From Eulemur rufifrons (lineage: Eukaryota; Chordata; Mammalia; Primates; Lemuridae), in the NCBI RefSeq assembly GCF_041146395.1, contig NC_090990.1, forward strand, positions 49,583,501-49,647,500: DNA of 64,000 nt, in the 5' to 3' direction. Positions 40,041 to 51,930 of the stretch are shown here, one piece after another. The notes beneath the pieces were generated by a model that worked only from the letters and a program-made list of their open reading frames with translations, did no database searches and was not told the DNA's origin. Each line of letters begins with the position of its first letter. Within the stretch, counting starts at the first letter, position 1. The position numbers were made by a program, and so were the translations under genes.

Positions 40041-40314
40041 GGGTTTTTAGGTTTCTTATGGTTTTCACTTGTGATACTACTTTGCCTTCGAATGATGGCC
40101 CCCGTCCTCTGCCTGTTCCCCCATTTAGTGGACTTCTTCCAAAACCCCTGTCTCCTCAGGGTGAGCAGTGTTGGTTCAGCACAACTCATCTGCTCTCTAA
40201 TTATGAGAATCTGGACATTTACCTGGGAGCCTGTGCTAGTTGTTCTCTGAAGATGATCTCACACTATTCTGCCCTACTTGTATGTGCTTGCTACTTGTCC
40301 CATCAAGTAGACCT

Positions 40315-40580
40315 GGCCGGGCATGGTGGCTCATGCCTGTAATCCCAGCACTTCGGGAGGATCACTTGAGGCCAGGAGTTGAAGACCAACCAGCCTGGGC
40401 AACATAGCAGGACCTCGTCTCTACAAAAAAATTAAAAAAAATTAGCCTGGACGGTAGTAGTCCTAGGTACTCAGGAGGCTGAGGCAGGAGGGACACTCTG
40501 CAGAGAGCTCAGCCTCGATTGTACTGCTGCACTCTGGTGATACTCTGTCTTTTAACAAAACAAAACAAAATAAAACACAA
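40315..40580 (+). mobile_element. old Alu, sense
   Basis: Starts GGCCGGGCATGGTGGCTCAT and has the mid A run and a degenerate right arm ending in an (AAAAC)n-like tail. Diverged AluJ type. Confidence 0.9.
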
Positions 40581-40609
40581 AAAAAGATGTGGAGCTTTTG
40601 ACTCCTTTC

Positions 40610-40965
40610 TTGAATAGCTGAGTCTGTGACTGATTCGACCAATAGAATATGCAGGAACTAATTTGGGGGGATGTTTGAGCCCAGGATCTAAGAAAGCCTA
40701 GCAGCTCCAGGCTTCTCCCTTTTGGAAGCCAGCCACCCTGCTGTGAGGAAGCCTCTGCAACCCTGTGGAGAAGAAAGAACCCTCTTGGCTGAGCTCCCTG
40801 CAGACAGCCAGCACCATCGTGTTCGCTCTATAAGTGAGCCATCCTAGAAGTGGATCTGCAAGCCCTGAGCGACCCCACTTGACACCCTGTGCCCCTTCCA
40901 AGCCCTGCCCAAATTTCAAAATCAGTAGCAAATAAGAGATTGTTACTGTTTTCAGTCATTAAGTT
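40610..40965 (+). mobile_element. LTR-like repeat (MaLR/ERVL type)
   Basis: 'ttggaagccagccaccctgctgtgaggaagcc', 'gacagccagcaccatcg', 'agtgagccatcctagaagtggatctgcaagccc' and 'ttttcagtcattaagttttgggtggtgtattatgtagcaagag' follow a widespread mammalian LTR layout. Exact family uncertain. Confidence 0.65.
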
Positions 40966-41395
40966 TTGGGTGGTGTATTATGTAGCAAGAGATAATTGAA
41001 ACAAATTGCTTACAAGTCCTAAAACATTTTACAAGAGCAGTTTCCCCTCCTCTCACACCAGGTGCCACTGCTGAAAATTGTCATGGTTCAGGGGGTTTAT
41101 GTACGTATTGCTCTTTAATTTTGTGAATTTGGAGAACTTCAGATTGAAAAATTTAAAGTGAAGATTACGCTTCATTGTTTCCTGAGCTAGAAGGGTCTTA
41201 TTGGCATCGCCACTGGGGAAACTGAAATGTGAAACAAAGTTATCAGTTCTAATGGCTCCAGAGGCATTCGAGATGACTTTAGATTATACAGCTTAGTTTA
41301 TATTCTGAAACTTTCTGTAAGGGAGGCTGGGTAACAGGCCCCTCAGGCATAATAGAAGAGAGACACATTTAAACAATGAAGTTTGAAGGACATGA

Positions 41396-41743
<348 letters not shown>

Positions 41744-41919
41744 CTCATTTCTCTCTCTTTAGGCACACACACACACATTTATTCAGTGCAAAAAAAAAAA
41801 AAAAGCCATTCCTTTTTATCTGTTACTGTCTTTCTAAATGGACACAGTATTACAATAAGCACCATTTTTATTGAGCCTATTTTATCCTTTACATATAATG
41901 TAAAACTTAACGTGACTAT

Positions 41920-42080
41920 GAGGTAGGTACTATTTATTATTTTCATTTTACATTTATTATTTTTAGTTTCTCAGATGCAGAAACTGAGACTCAGAGAAGT
42001 AAGGCAAGTTGGCCAAGACCATACAGTTAGCAAGTTGCAGAGCCAGGATTGTCACAGCTGTGCTTAGCTGGGGAGTCTAG
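41920..42080. repeat. MIR fragment
   Basis: 'ctcagatgcagaaactgagactcagagaagtaaggcaagttggccaagaccatacagttagcaagttgcagagccagg' is MIR core. Confidence 0.8.
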
Positions 42081-42795
42081 GTTCTTTCTATTAGCTACCC
42101 TCCACTCGCCACACACATGTACATACACACATCTTGTATCTCATCCACTTTGAGGGCTAGCATGTTCATATTTCAGGACCTGGCTTTGTAAACACAATGA
42201 CATGAATGGAATTCAGGATTTTTGTTTTCTTTTTGTTTTTCTTCTTTTCCAGTGAGCCAGACTTACAAATAAGTGGGCTTATTTGTTTTGCATTTTTGAC
42301 ATTTGAAAAGAAATTCCATGTTGCTAATGCTCATGAATGTGCCTAAGGGCACTTGGTGGAAGCGCTCTCAGGTCACATTCTTTTCCCGTGGCCCCCAGGG
42401 ACGGTGGCAAAGCCTCGCCATTGGATCTGCCTGGAGCAAGCCATAACTGTGGGGGCCAGAGGCTTCTGGCCAGCCAGCTCCAGCTGGACGAGTGCCATGA
42501 AATCATGTGATGTTTGCAGTAAAAGGGCAAGCCGAAGAATGTCCCTCTCATCTTTCCCTGACCAGTGAAGTCTAAGCAGTGAGCAAGGGGCCCCTCCAAG
42601 GAGCTGTTTTAATCCACTGGATGTGCCAGAACAATGGAAGAAAAGGTGAGTCTCTAAACCAGGCCCACTGGGGCTATTAACACTTAACTGTATTTCACAA
42701 CCTGTTAGTGAGAGTCAGGACATAGAGGAGGGATGGTGGGAGACTCTGGAAGGGAAATTCTAGGTCATCTGGTTAAAGCCCTTCCATTAACAGAA

Positions 42796-42826
42796 GTGTG
42801 GTGGTGGTGGTGGTGGTGGTGGTGGT
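42796..42826. repeat. (GGT)n microsatellite
   Basis: About ten GGT/GTG units in a row, likely length-variable. Confidence 0.95.
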
Positions 42827-43505
42827 TAAATAGTAAGGCAGGAGGGGAAGGGACATAACCAATCTTTCACAGATGGTTTGGGTAACCAGGACTAGATACC
42901 AGGTATTCTAATCCTAAGACCAGAGTAAGAAGTTCCAGGAGCAGAGGGCAACCCTTGTCTAGGGTATTAGTTGGTCGAATGTGGGCACTATTCCTGAGTA
43001 GCTTTGCTAATTAGAACATGTCTTCTAGGGGCTTATTTCTTCAGTCTGGAGGCCATGGGGAAGGCTAGTGTAGAAGAAAACTCAGTTTATTGCTGACAGA
43101 GGTGAGGGCATCTCTCAATTTCCACCTTCTTCCCAGTCTCTCCCACTTCCCTTCTTCATTTTATATTTGTATCTTCCTATTCTTCTGAATTAGGGAAATA
43201 ATAAAATAGGGCTGCCCCAAATTTCTTTTAGAGTGTTACTTACCTAAACCACCCAGGGTCTTATGCTAAACTCGGAGAGTAATCTTGCCCTCCCTGACAA
43301 GCCTGGGCTTCCATGCACCTGTGACCTCTCCCAGTCCTCCATACTTCTTCCCTGAGACCTAGCAGATGATCCTTGGCCTCCTTGAGTGAGCCAAGGGTCA
43401 TGGGGAAGTTGAATGTAGCTATGAAGTAATGAGCCTAGGTGGAATCGTGGCTCAAACACATTTTAGATATTGGATTGAACCATACAGAATTGCAAATATG
43501 TGACT

Positions 43506-45500
43506 TTAAAAAAAATTAAAACATTTCATTTTAAGATAATTGTAGGTTGATATGCAGGTATAAGAAATAGTACAGAGAGATCCCATGTACCCTTTTACCC
43601 ATTGTCCCCTAATGGTAACACTGTGCAAAACTGCAGTTGATTATCACAACTAGTATGTTGACATCGATACAGTCAAGATACAGAACAGTTCCATCACCTC
43701 AGGGAAATTCCTGTTGTCCTTATATAGACCATCGTTTTCCTCCCTGGCAACCACTATCTATCCTTTATTTCTATAACTTTGCCATTTCAAGAATGTTATA
43801 TAAATGGAAACGTACAGTATGTAATCTTTTGGGATTGGCTTTTTTCCTGCATCATAATTCCTTGGAGATTCATTTAGATTGTTGCATGTGTCAATAGTTT
43901 GCTACTTTTTATTGCTCAGTTGTATTTCACAGTATGGATGTACCACAGCTTGTTTAACCATAGACCCATTAAATGACATCTGGGTTGTTTCCATTTTTTG
44001 GTTATTACAAAATAAAGCTGTTGTGAACATTCATGTACAGGTTTTTGTGTGAATATGCTTTCGTTTTTCTAGGATAAGTACCCAAGCGTGCAATTGCTGG
44101 ATTGTATGGTAGGTGTGTGTTTAAGTTTTATAAGAAACTGTTAAACTCTTTTCCAGGGTGGCTATACCATTTTACATTCCAACCAATAATGTATGAGTGA
44201 TCCAGTTTCTCCCTCTGCATTCTCACTAGTGTTTGGTGATGTTATTAACACTATTTTTCATTTTAATCATTCTGTTAGGTATACAGTGATATCTCATTGT
44301 GGTTTTCGTTTGTATTTTCCTAATGGCTAATGATGCTGAATTTCTTTTCATATGCTTATTTGCCATATGTATATCCTCTTCAGTGAAATACCTGTTCATA
44401 TCTTTCACACATTTTAAAATTGGATTGTTATTTTTTAATGTTGAGTTTTGAGAATTCTTTACATATTCTAAATCCTACCCCTTTGTTGGATATGTGGTTT
44501 GCAAGTATTTTGCCCAGTCTGTAGCTTGCTTGTCTTTTCATCTTCTTAAGAGGGTCTTTCACAGAGAAAAAATAATTTTGATAAGGCCCAATTTATCAAT
44601 TTTTTTCTCTTATGGATTGTGCTTTTGGTAACAAGCCTAAGAACTCTTTGTATAGTTCAGATTCTAGAAAATTTTCCTGTAATTCCTATATTATTACAAA
44701 AGTTTCATAGTTTTACATTTTACATTTAAGTCTGCAATCCATTTTGACTTGATATATTTTTTTTTTTTTTTTTTTTTTTTGAGACAGAGTCTCACTCTGT
44801 TGCCCAGGCTAGAGTGAGTGCCGTGGCGTCAGCCTAGCTCACAGCAACCTCAAACTCCTGAGCTCAAGTGATCCTCCTGTCTCAGCCTCCCGAGTAGCTG
44901 GGACTACAGGCATGCACCACCATGCCCGGCTAATTTTTTCTATATATATTTTTAGCTGTCCATATAATTTCTTTCTATTTTTAGTAGAGATGGGGTCTCG
45001 CTCTTGCTCAGGCTGGTCTCGAACTCCTGAGCTCAAACGATCCGCCCACCTCGGCCTCCCAGAGTGCTAGGATTACAGGCGTGAGCCACCGCGCCCGGCC
45101 TTGACTTGATATTTATAGAAGGTATGAGGTTTAGGTCAAAGTTTTTTCTTTTTTTTTTGTTCTATGGATGTCCAATGGCTCTAGCATCATTTGTTGAAAA
45201 AGCTGTCTTTTCTCCATCGAATTGCTTTAAACCTTTGTCAAAAATCAGTTGGATATATTTATGTGGATCTATTTCTGGGTTCTTTATTCTGTTCCATTGA
45301 CCTATGTGTCTATCCTTCTGCCAATACTACAATGTTTTGATACATGTAGCTTTATAGTAGGCCTTAATATTGGGTACAGTGATTCCTCTCACTTTATTTT
45401 GTATGTATACACACAACTTTTTTTTTCTCAATCACTTGAAAGTAAGTTAAATGCATCATGGTCCTTTATTCCTAAATGTCTCATATTTCTTAAATAACCA
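43506..45500 (-). mobile_element. old L1 3' end and ORF2 tail, antisense, split by an Alu
   Basis: 'taagataattgtaggttgatatgcaggtataagaaatagtacagagagatcccatgtaccc' begins the L1 3' UTR read in reverse. 'cagtatggatgtaccacagcttgtttaacca', 'gctggattgtatggtaggtgtgtgtttaag' and 'ggattgtgcttttggtaacaagcctaagaactc' follow as antisense ORF2/3' sequence. The Alu at 44757-45100 interrupts it. Confidence 0.88.
44757..45100 (-). mobile_element. young strepsirrhine-type Alu, antisense, with target duplication
   Basis: Full-length dimer ending GCGCCCGGCC, with the insert 'ctatatatatttttagctgtccatataatttc'. The target duplication is ttgacttgatat (44744 and 45101). It shares subfamily-specific features with the 12.85-kb Alu, for example 'gctagagtgagtgccgtggcgtcagcc' and 'gctcaaacgatccgcccacctc'. 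Confidence 0.95.
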
Positions 45501-45605
45501 CAGTATAGTTACCAATGTCATCAAATTTATTATTGATACTCTTATCTACCACCCATATATAATTTTTTTTGGAAAATTAATCCAGTAATGTCCTTGAGAG
45601 TCTCT

Positions 45606-45860
45606 TTTTTTTTTTTTTTTTGAGACAGTCTCTCTTTGTCAACACAGGTAGAGTGTAGTGGAGTCATCGTAACTCACTGCAAGCTCAAACTCCTGGGCTC
45701 GAGTGATCCTCCTGCCTGAGCCTCCTGAGTAGCTGGGACTACAGGACTGTGCCACCATGCCCAGCTAATTTTTTCTATTTTTAGTAGAGATGGCCTTGCT
45801 CTTGCTTAGGCTGGTCTCCAAATCCTGACCTCAAGTGAACCTCCTGTCTTGGATTCCCAG
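45606..45860 (-). mobile_element. 5'-truncated Alu, antisense, with target duplication
   Basis: Alu lacking its head. The flanking duplication is cttgagagtct (45593 and 45861). Confidence 0.9.
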
Positions 45861-46080
45861 CTTGAGAGTCTTTTTTAAAAAAATCTCCAAAACTGGGTCC
45901 AGTCTAGGGTAGGGTATTGCATTTAGTTGCAATATTTCTTTAGCCTCCTTTAATCTAGAACATCTCCACGGCCTTTCTTTTTCCTTAATGACATTGACAC
46001 CTTTGAAGAAAACAGCACTCCCCTACCCCTTTTAATAGTATATCCCTCATTTTGGGTTTACCTGATGTTTCCTCATGATT
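45861..46080. mobile_element. L1-like 3' region continuing around the Alu
   Basis: 'gtagggtattgcatttagttgcaatatttctttagcctcctttaatctagaacatctccacggcctttctttttccttaatgacattgacac' is an old L1-type sequence, continuous with 45500-45605 across the Alu. Confidence 0.55.
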
Positions 46081-46289
46081 GGATTCAGGTTGTGCATTTT
46101 TGTTCAGAATACTCCATGGGTGATGTGTCTTTCTCAGCATATCCCGTCTGGAAGCATTCAGTTTTCATCTGTCTCAGTTGGTGATTTTAATTTTGGTCAC
46201 CTGGTGAAGCTCTTGTCTGACATTCAATTGTTTAGGCCTACAAAAATGGCAATTTCATAATTTGCCCAAACATATAACCTGTATTGAAG

Positions 46290-46445
46290 TTTTAGGTATG
46301 TAATCTGCCTCTCTGATGCTGTTTCCCCGTCTGTTAAGCTGGTATATTAATTGTTTCTCTCCCATGAGTATTATTGGGAGGGTTAAATAAGATCTAGTAT
46401 GTAAAACTGGCATATAAAAAGCACTCTATAAATATTAGCTATTAT
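46290..46445. repeat. MIR fragment
   Basis: 'tgatgctgtttccccgtctgttaagctggtatattaattgtttctctcccatgagtattattgggagggttaaataag' is MIR-like. Confidence 0.65.
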
Positions 46446-46564
46446 TACAGCAGCCCCGCAGTGTTAATGGGTCTTGATTTTGATCTTCCTCTTAGTTTCT
46501 CCCACTTACAAGCAAAATCCCGGCAGAGACAAGCGGTGGTTGTGGGGGTGGGGTGGAGGGAGCC

Positions 46565-46690
46565 CCAGTTCTGCCATTTCAGTTTCCTCATCTGGGAAGT
46601 GGGAAGATGCCTCCCACACCGCAGGGTTGCCATGAGCTTTAATGACTTGTATGTAAAAGTGGCTGGACATAGACTAAGTTCTCGAAAAAT
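46565..46690. repeat. MIR fragment
   Basis: 'cagtttcctcatctgggaagtgggaagatgcctcccacaccgcagggttgccatgagc' is a MIR arm. Confidence 0.7.
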
Positions 46691-46814
46691 CATGAGTGAG
46701 TCATAACCTGTTGTATGGGGAAAACAGGAATATCTGCCAGCATTTTAAAAGAAATTTCTAACATAATGTTGATTCACTCCGAGGCCGTAGGAGGGTAGAG
46801 GAATCCTTATCATT

Positions 46815-46930
46815 TAGCACTGTGTGATCTCTGAGAAGGCGTTTAACCTCTCGGAGCCTGGATTTTATCATTTGTCATACGGAGATGAAAATGAGTGCAC
46901 GTCCCATGGGATTACTGTGTTAGTTAACGA
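46815..46930. repeat. MIR fragment abutting the CpG island
   Basis: 'gcactgtgtgatctctgagaaggcgtttaacctctcggagcctggattttatcatttgtcatacggagatgaaaatgag' is MIR sequence ending at the edge of the GC-rich block. Confidence 0.7.
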
Positions 46931-46939
46931 TGCCTCACT

Positions 46940-47640
46940 GTACCCGGACTCTCGGCCGGCTCCTCCGAGGGAAGGGGCGTGAGTCCCGCGCTCACCTGCG
47001 AGGCGCCGGGCGCTAAGCGCCTCCCGGGTCCGCGCGGCGCCCCGCGGCCCCCAGCCCGGCCCGGCCCAGCCCGGCCCGGCCGCTCCCGGGCTCCGCGCCA
47101 GCCGCGGTTTCCCCGGCCACAAGCTCCTCCCCCGGTGGCCGCGTCTACCCCGGCGGCGGCGGGCACCTGGCAGACGCGCGGCGGCGGCGGCAGCGAGCGG
47201 TGACCCTCGGGCCGCGGCGCACAGATGAGTGGGACTGAGAAAGGAGGCAAGCAGAGCCGGAGGCTGTTTTCTTCGCTGCGGCCCTGGAAGGCGACCCGGC
47301 GGCTGTGGAGGACGCGCGTGGCTCGCAAGGCGGCGCAGGGTGAGTGTGGGCGCGGCCGGCCGGGACCTGTTACCCCGCGGCCGGCGCCGGCCTCCCGCTG
47401 CGGGGGCGTCGCGGTGGCTCGGCAGCCGTGGGCGGCCTCTCCCGCGGTGTTCTCGGTCCGGGACCCGCAGGCGGGCGGTGCGGCCCGGATGCCCGGCGCA
47501 GCCTGGGGGACCCCCTACCCCGACCCTCGGCCGCGGGGCAAGACCAGTCCCGGAGCTCCTCCGGGGCCGCTCGGCGGGGCGCAGCGGCCGGTCCCAGCCC
47601 GGTTCCCCTTTACCCCAGTCCCTGTGTGTCCGTTTGGCTC
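46940..47640 (+). promoter_or_regulatory. DNAJC6: CpG island, probable DNAJC6 promoter
   Basis: This roughly 700-bp block is very rich in G+C and in CpG dinucleotides (runs such as gcccggcccggccc and ggcggcggcgg), in sharp contrast to its AT-rich flanks. It contains no evident TATA box, as is typical of CpG-island promoters. A start codon followed by a good splice donor lies inside it at 47225-47340. Its position downstream of AK4 on the same strand fits the DNAJC6 promoter. The transcription start site cannot be placed from sequence alone. Long frames on both strands here come from the low stop-codon content of GC-rich DNA. Confidence 0.75.
47225..47339 (+). CDS. DNAJC6: candidate first coding exon of a long DNAJC6 (auxilin) isoform
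   Basis: An ATG at 47225 opens 38 codons beginning MSGTEKGGKQSRRLFSSLRP and very rich in Arg and Lys, up to donor GGTGAGTG (GT at 47340). The start is bounded upstream by an in-frame TGA at 47201-47203. The start context is weak (C at -3). The exon ends with one spare base, the same phase as the 56.3-kb exon, so it could splice in frame to the same downstream DNAJC6 exon and replace the 7-residue MKDSENK start by 38 residues. Auxilin recruits HSC70 to clathrin-coated vesicles through a C-terminal J domain and has a PTEN-like domain; none of that lies in this window. Longer human N-terminal isoforms exist, but I cannot confirm from memory that they use this sequence. It could instead be 5' UTR carrying a uORF. 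Confidence 0.5.
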
Positions 47641-47919
47641 TAGCCAGAGGGCATCCAGGGTGGCACGGCGACAGTCTTACTCAGGTTTACATCCCCCTGC
47701 CCCCCGGCACCCAGACCGGCGCCTGCAATGCAGTACCCCTTGAAGGAATTAATCCGAACCCAAAGCTCTCTTTAAGGACCTTCCCATCTGGACCCATCTC
47801 CTTTCTAACCTGTATGCGCTGATCTCCTGAGTTCTGGCCACAATAAACTATTTTCCAAACACATTCTGTCTTGTCCTCACCAGGGCCTTGACTCACATCT
47901 ATTCAATCACTGACTCACT

Positions 47920-48420
47920 CCATTCATTCATTCTACAATATTTATGGAGCCCCTCTGTCTGCCAGGGCCTGAGGAGAAGAAGACAGGCAAGGCCCCTGCT
48001 CATGGCACTACGTCTAGAGAGGAAGACAGACACTGCACACACAAAACATAATCCTCAGTGCAAACTGCTGTGTGTGCTTGGAAGGAATATGTCTGCTGGG
48101 AGAGGAAAAAAGGCAGGGAGCCCCGGCTTACAGTATGGCAGGTGGACGGGCCTCCCCGAGGCATTGCGAGTCAGCGCTCTAGGAGTTACTCTAGCATGTA
48201 GCCGGGAGGAGCGCTTTCCTGCCAGAGGGATAACAAGTGGCAAGGTTCCCAGCGTGCCAGGAGCTGAACAAGGGGGACAGTGAGGGTTGCAGGGCCGGGA
48301 TCAGGGTCTGCACAGGCCATGAGGAAGAGTTCAGATTTTATTCTAAGTGAGCTGGGTAGCCACTAAAGTGTTCTAAGCAGGGAGATGACATGATCTGCTG
48401 GCTCATGGTTTGTCTCTATC
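47920..48420 (+). repeat. L2-like fragment
   Basis: 'cattcattctacaatatttatggagcccctctgtctgccagggcctg' and 'gaggaagagttcagattttattctaagtgagctgggtagccactaaagtgttctaagcagggagatgacatgatc' follow the L2 3' region in sense order. Confidence 0.65.
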
Positions 48421-48439
48421 TGCAATGGCCATGTCTTTA

Positions 48440-48605
48440 TCTCTCAGCCTGGCCGTTCCTACCCGTCTGCCAAGACTAGCACAAATGCTGGCTCCTCGCT
48501 GAGGCCTTTCCTGAGGTTCCTGCCACCTGTAACCTCTCCTTTAGTGTTTCATCACCTGTAGGGCATTTGTCACTGTTCATCTGGTGTTAGAGATTCTACC
48601 TTCTC
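48440..48605 (-). repeat. L2-like fragment
   Basis: 'gctggctcctcgctgaggcctttcctgaggttcc' and 'tagtgtttcatcacctgtagggcatttgtcactg' read like the reverse-strand L2 3' end. Confidence 0.55.
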
Positions 48606-48648
48606 ATGGCCAGGCTAAGTGCAGGGCTGAGTACTTTGTAGATAATGC

Positions 48649-48672
48649 GTGTGTGTGTGTGTGTGTGTGTGT
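48649..48672. repeat. (GT)n microsatellite
   Basis: Twelve uninterrupted GT units. Confidence 0.95.
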
Positions 48673-49499
48673 CTCCTCTGTCTTGTCCTATCTGTCTGTT
48701 TGTATCTTCTGAGGATCCTTCCTCTCTGAGAGGCTGACATGCCTTGATTTCTAAAATGGCCGACCTGATGCAGGGCAGGGCCAGATTGCACCAGGGTCCT
48801 TCCTGTCATTGATACTGCCTCCCCCCGCTGCCCCCGGTTTTTGTGAGGATTAAGTGCATTAATGAATTAAATGAATTCATAGTTATAAAGTGTTGGCAGA
48901 TAGTAGGAATTATGAAAATAAATTTGACAAAGACCAGCAATAATTACTATTCAAATATTTATTTATTGGATCAGAAACAAGCTTTTCTATTGGTGGTAGT
49001 TAGGGAGACTACAGCTTGTCACTGTTGTCTTGCTGGCTTTCAAAGTATGTGTTCCTACTTTTTTTAGTTAAGGCACCAATAAAATTACTTCCTTACTGTT
49101 AATCAAGAACTGTTGCTGAAACATAGTAGGGCTGAAGGCTGACCACCCCCTTTGATTAACTTGAAGAAGTTGATGATTGCAACAAGTATTCCTTGAGTGA
49201 TGATTATGTGCATAGTGTTATTCCAGGTGTTGTGTGAATGTTTATAAAGGAGAAATGAATGGATAGTGCCACTTTAATAACTTGGGTTAGAAAATAAGTG
49301 TTCTAGTTTTATAATTTTGAAAACCAGATCTGTAGTGCATACACAACCATCTCTGCTTCTCTGTTCCTGTCCTAGTGTTCACCCACAGCTGCCCTGGGCT
49401 CATAGCCATCCCACACCTCTCTTTTCTTAGGTGGGATCTTGCTGCTCACTATATTACTACTTCTTTTTCCCTTCCCCCATATCTCCTGGGGATAAAGCC

Positions 49500-49640
49500 A
49501 TTATAATATCCTATGAAGTAATTTATTTCCCCCATTTTATCCATGAGGAATAGACATGGAGTGACTTGCAGAAGGTCATGTACTGCTGAGTGGCAGACTC
49601 AGGCCTGGCTGCCCATACAGCATGCCTTCTGCTTCATCTC
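49500..49640. repeat. MIR fragment
   Basis: 'cccccattttatccatgaggaatagacatggagtgacttgcagaaggtcatgtactgctgagtggcagactcagg' is MIR-like. Confidence 0.6.
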
Positions 49641-49839
49641 CCTGCACGCACACACACGAACATGTCCCAATAGCTATACTCATGGAGGGGAGAAGTAAAA
49701 TTTATAAATATTATGCAATAAAACATATCTGTATCCCAATTGTAATTTGCTTTTTAAAGTTAGCCTGAACTTCTCATGATGATGTCAACATCACTTTGGG
49801 CATCTAGAATCATATACTTTAATGTCAGGCTATGATTTG

Positions 49840-50035
49840 AAGCTGCTACTAATAAATGGCACACTAATAAGCTGTGTGATCTTGGCTAGGGTGCTTAATC
49901 TTTCTAAAACTGAGTTATATATTATCTGAAAAATGAGGGTGATAATTCCTATGTCATCATGTGACTGTGATGATTAAATGAGGTCCCGGTACATAGAGGT
50001 TCACAAAGGCTGGTTGTTATTTTTATTAATATTAG
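49840..50035. repeat. MIR fragment
   Basis: 'gctgtgtgatcttggctagggtgcttaatctttctaaaactgagttatatattatctgaaaaatgagggtgataat' is MIR core. Confidence 0.75.
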
Positions 50036-50384
50036 TGTAGATTTTCAACCATCTGATCACACTTCAAATATGGTTAGTCATGGGGCTGGAAAGTTCAATG
50101 AGCTATAAGAAACAGCCACAGCTGGAGGCTCCTTTGGAACAGCTAACCCTTCTGGGCCAACCAGAAGGTCTTCTGCACCTTCTTTCTCTCACTTTTTTTT
50201 TTTCACCAGGAAGCTGTAGGGAAGAAGAAACATAGCTTTTAGGGACTCCTGGCATCTTTTCATCCTAACACTGTCTTGAACATAGCAGACATTCAATAAA
50301 TATGTCTAGAATGAATGAATCCTTCCATTCATGTATATCTCCAAAAAGAACAAGTCTGAAATTTACTCTCTGAACACTTGTCAC

Positions 50385-50900
50385 TGTAGCTATAGGATAA
50401 ATACCTAAAAGGAGAATTACTGTGTCAAAGGCTATATGCTTTTTTAATTTTAAAAGATATTGCCAAGTTGACCTCCAAACATTTGTGCTAATTCACTTCC
50501 AACCAGCAGTGTGAGAGTATGAGATAGATCCCTGATTCTTTACTGAATACTGTCACACTTATTTATTTATTTTTTTGAGACAAGGTCTTGTTCTGTCACC
50601 CAGGCTGGAGTGCACTGGCTGGGATTACAGGTGTGATCCATGCCCAGCCAGACCTTTTAATCCTTGCTAATTTGATGGGTGTGAAATGGTACTCCATGGT
50701 TGTGTTATATTGAATTTCCTTGATGAATAATGAAGCTGAGTATCCTTTCCCATGAATATTGGGCATTCTTGTGTGAACCTCTGTGAAATGCCTATTGATG
50801 TCTTTTCCCATTTTTAAATTTGGTGGTTTGTCTTTTTCTTATCCATTTGTAGGAGTTCTTTAAATATTCTGGATACTAATTATTTATTGATTTAGATGTG
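50385..50900 (-). mobile_element. old L1 fragment, antisense, containing an Alu remnant
   Basis: 'ggataaatacctaaaaggagaattactgtgtcaaagg', 'cttccaaccagcagtgtgagagtatgag' and 'gatgggtgtgaaatggtactccatggttgtgttatattgaatttccttgatg' are antisense L1 ORF2 3' sequence. It is interrupted by an Alu scrap at 50574-50650 (poly-T side, 'gtcacccaggctggagtgcactggctgggattacagg'). Confidence 0.85.
50574..50650 (-). mobile_element. Alu remnant with internal deletion
   Basis: About 77 bp: the Alu 3' side joined directly to the head side. Confidence 0.75.
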
Positions 50901-51579
50901 TAAACAACTTTCAAAAATATACATAATCAAGATAGTAGGTCTAAATGGGAATATGAACAAGCTGTGCCAAGTGGAAATTAACCCTCCAAATGCTTCCATC
51001 CTTTTCAGAGAACCATATTTTAGTCAAATGTCAAAGTTTTTAGTTTACAGAAAAGGGAGCAAGCAAATGATGGAAGCATTTTGTAAGCAGTAGACTTCTC
51101 TAGCCCTTGAAATTATGGTAGATAACTGGCCCTGAGTTCGTCCTACCAGAAATTACCTCCCCCAAACCCTGGTAGGGCAAGGAACCGTTTCCTGAGCTGT
51201 AGTATTCCCTGGGAAGACAATGGTTGGAACAAGAGTCAGTCTCCATCAGCAGATAGGACTTTCCAGGACATTTGTCATGTGATCAGTGGTTTAGTCCCTC
51301 ACTGACATTTTCTAGCCCTGAGTCCCTAAAAACAAATCATATTGAATGGAGGTAATGATCTCTACCTAACCTATTCCTAAGAATATTAGAAAGAACAAAG
51401 GAGATCATGAAAATGAAAGGGCTATGTAACTACAAGTTATATAAGCTAGGCTCTGGGAAGTAACCAACAATTTGTAGAGTGAGAAAGCCTCATTGACCTA
51501 TGATCTTTAGGCCCCTACCCCTTACTTCCTACCACCTGTTCTGCATACAGGTACATGATTGTTGAGCCATGGTTTTGCA

Positions 51580-51762
51580 AGCACTTCTCCAGACCAGCAG
51601 CATCAATATCACTGGGGGAACTTGTTAGAAATGCAAATTCTCAGCCCCCACTTCAGAGCTACCAAATCAGAAACTCTGGGGGTGTGGCCTGGAAATCTGT
51701 GTTTTAACTAGCCCTGTAGTAATTCTAATGCATGCTGTGAGGTTGAGAACCACTGACCCTAG
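51580..51762. mobile_element. nonautonomous hAT-like repeat
   Basis: 'cagcagcatcaatatcactgggggaacttgttagaaatgcaaattctcagcccc', 'aaatcagaaactctgggggtgtggcc' and 'gaggttgagaaccactgaccctag' are typical of a common mammalian nonautonomous DNA transposon. Family name not certain. Confidence 0.6.
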
Positions 51763-51769
51763 TGGGATA

Positions 51770-51930
51770 AGCAAGGGCTTTATAGCCAGCAAATGTGGGT
51801 TTAAATATCAACTCTTATATTTGCCAACTCATGACATAGTTAACTAGACCCCTCTTGGGCGTCCAAGCTCTCACCAATAAAAGGAGGATAATCGGATTAT
51901 ATGATTTCCCTCACAGGGTTGTTGTGAGAA
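51770..51930. repeat. MIR fragment
   Basis: 'gctttatagccagcaaatgtgggtttaaatatcaactc' followed by 'gagaaataaatgacatgaag' is MIR-like. Confidence 0.55.

Noticed and set aside
42796..42826. Possible CRISPR-like or other functional direct repeat
   Set aside because: It is a simple (GGT)n microsatellite. No spaced repeat array exists anywhere in this nuclear mammalian sequence.
46868..47328. Antisense frames of 84 and 134 codons in the CpG island, suggesting a divergent gene
   Set aside because: GC-rich DNA has few stop codons. The peptides are Gly/Pro/Arg/Ala-rich without domains, and no antisense splice pattern was evident.
47344..47822. Sense frames of 99-197 codons continuing past the candidate exon A
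   Set aside because: They read through the strong donor at 47340 into intron; composition explains their length.
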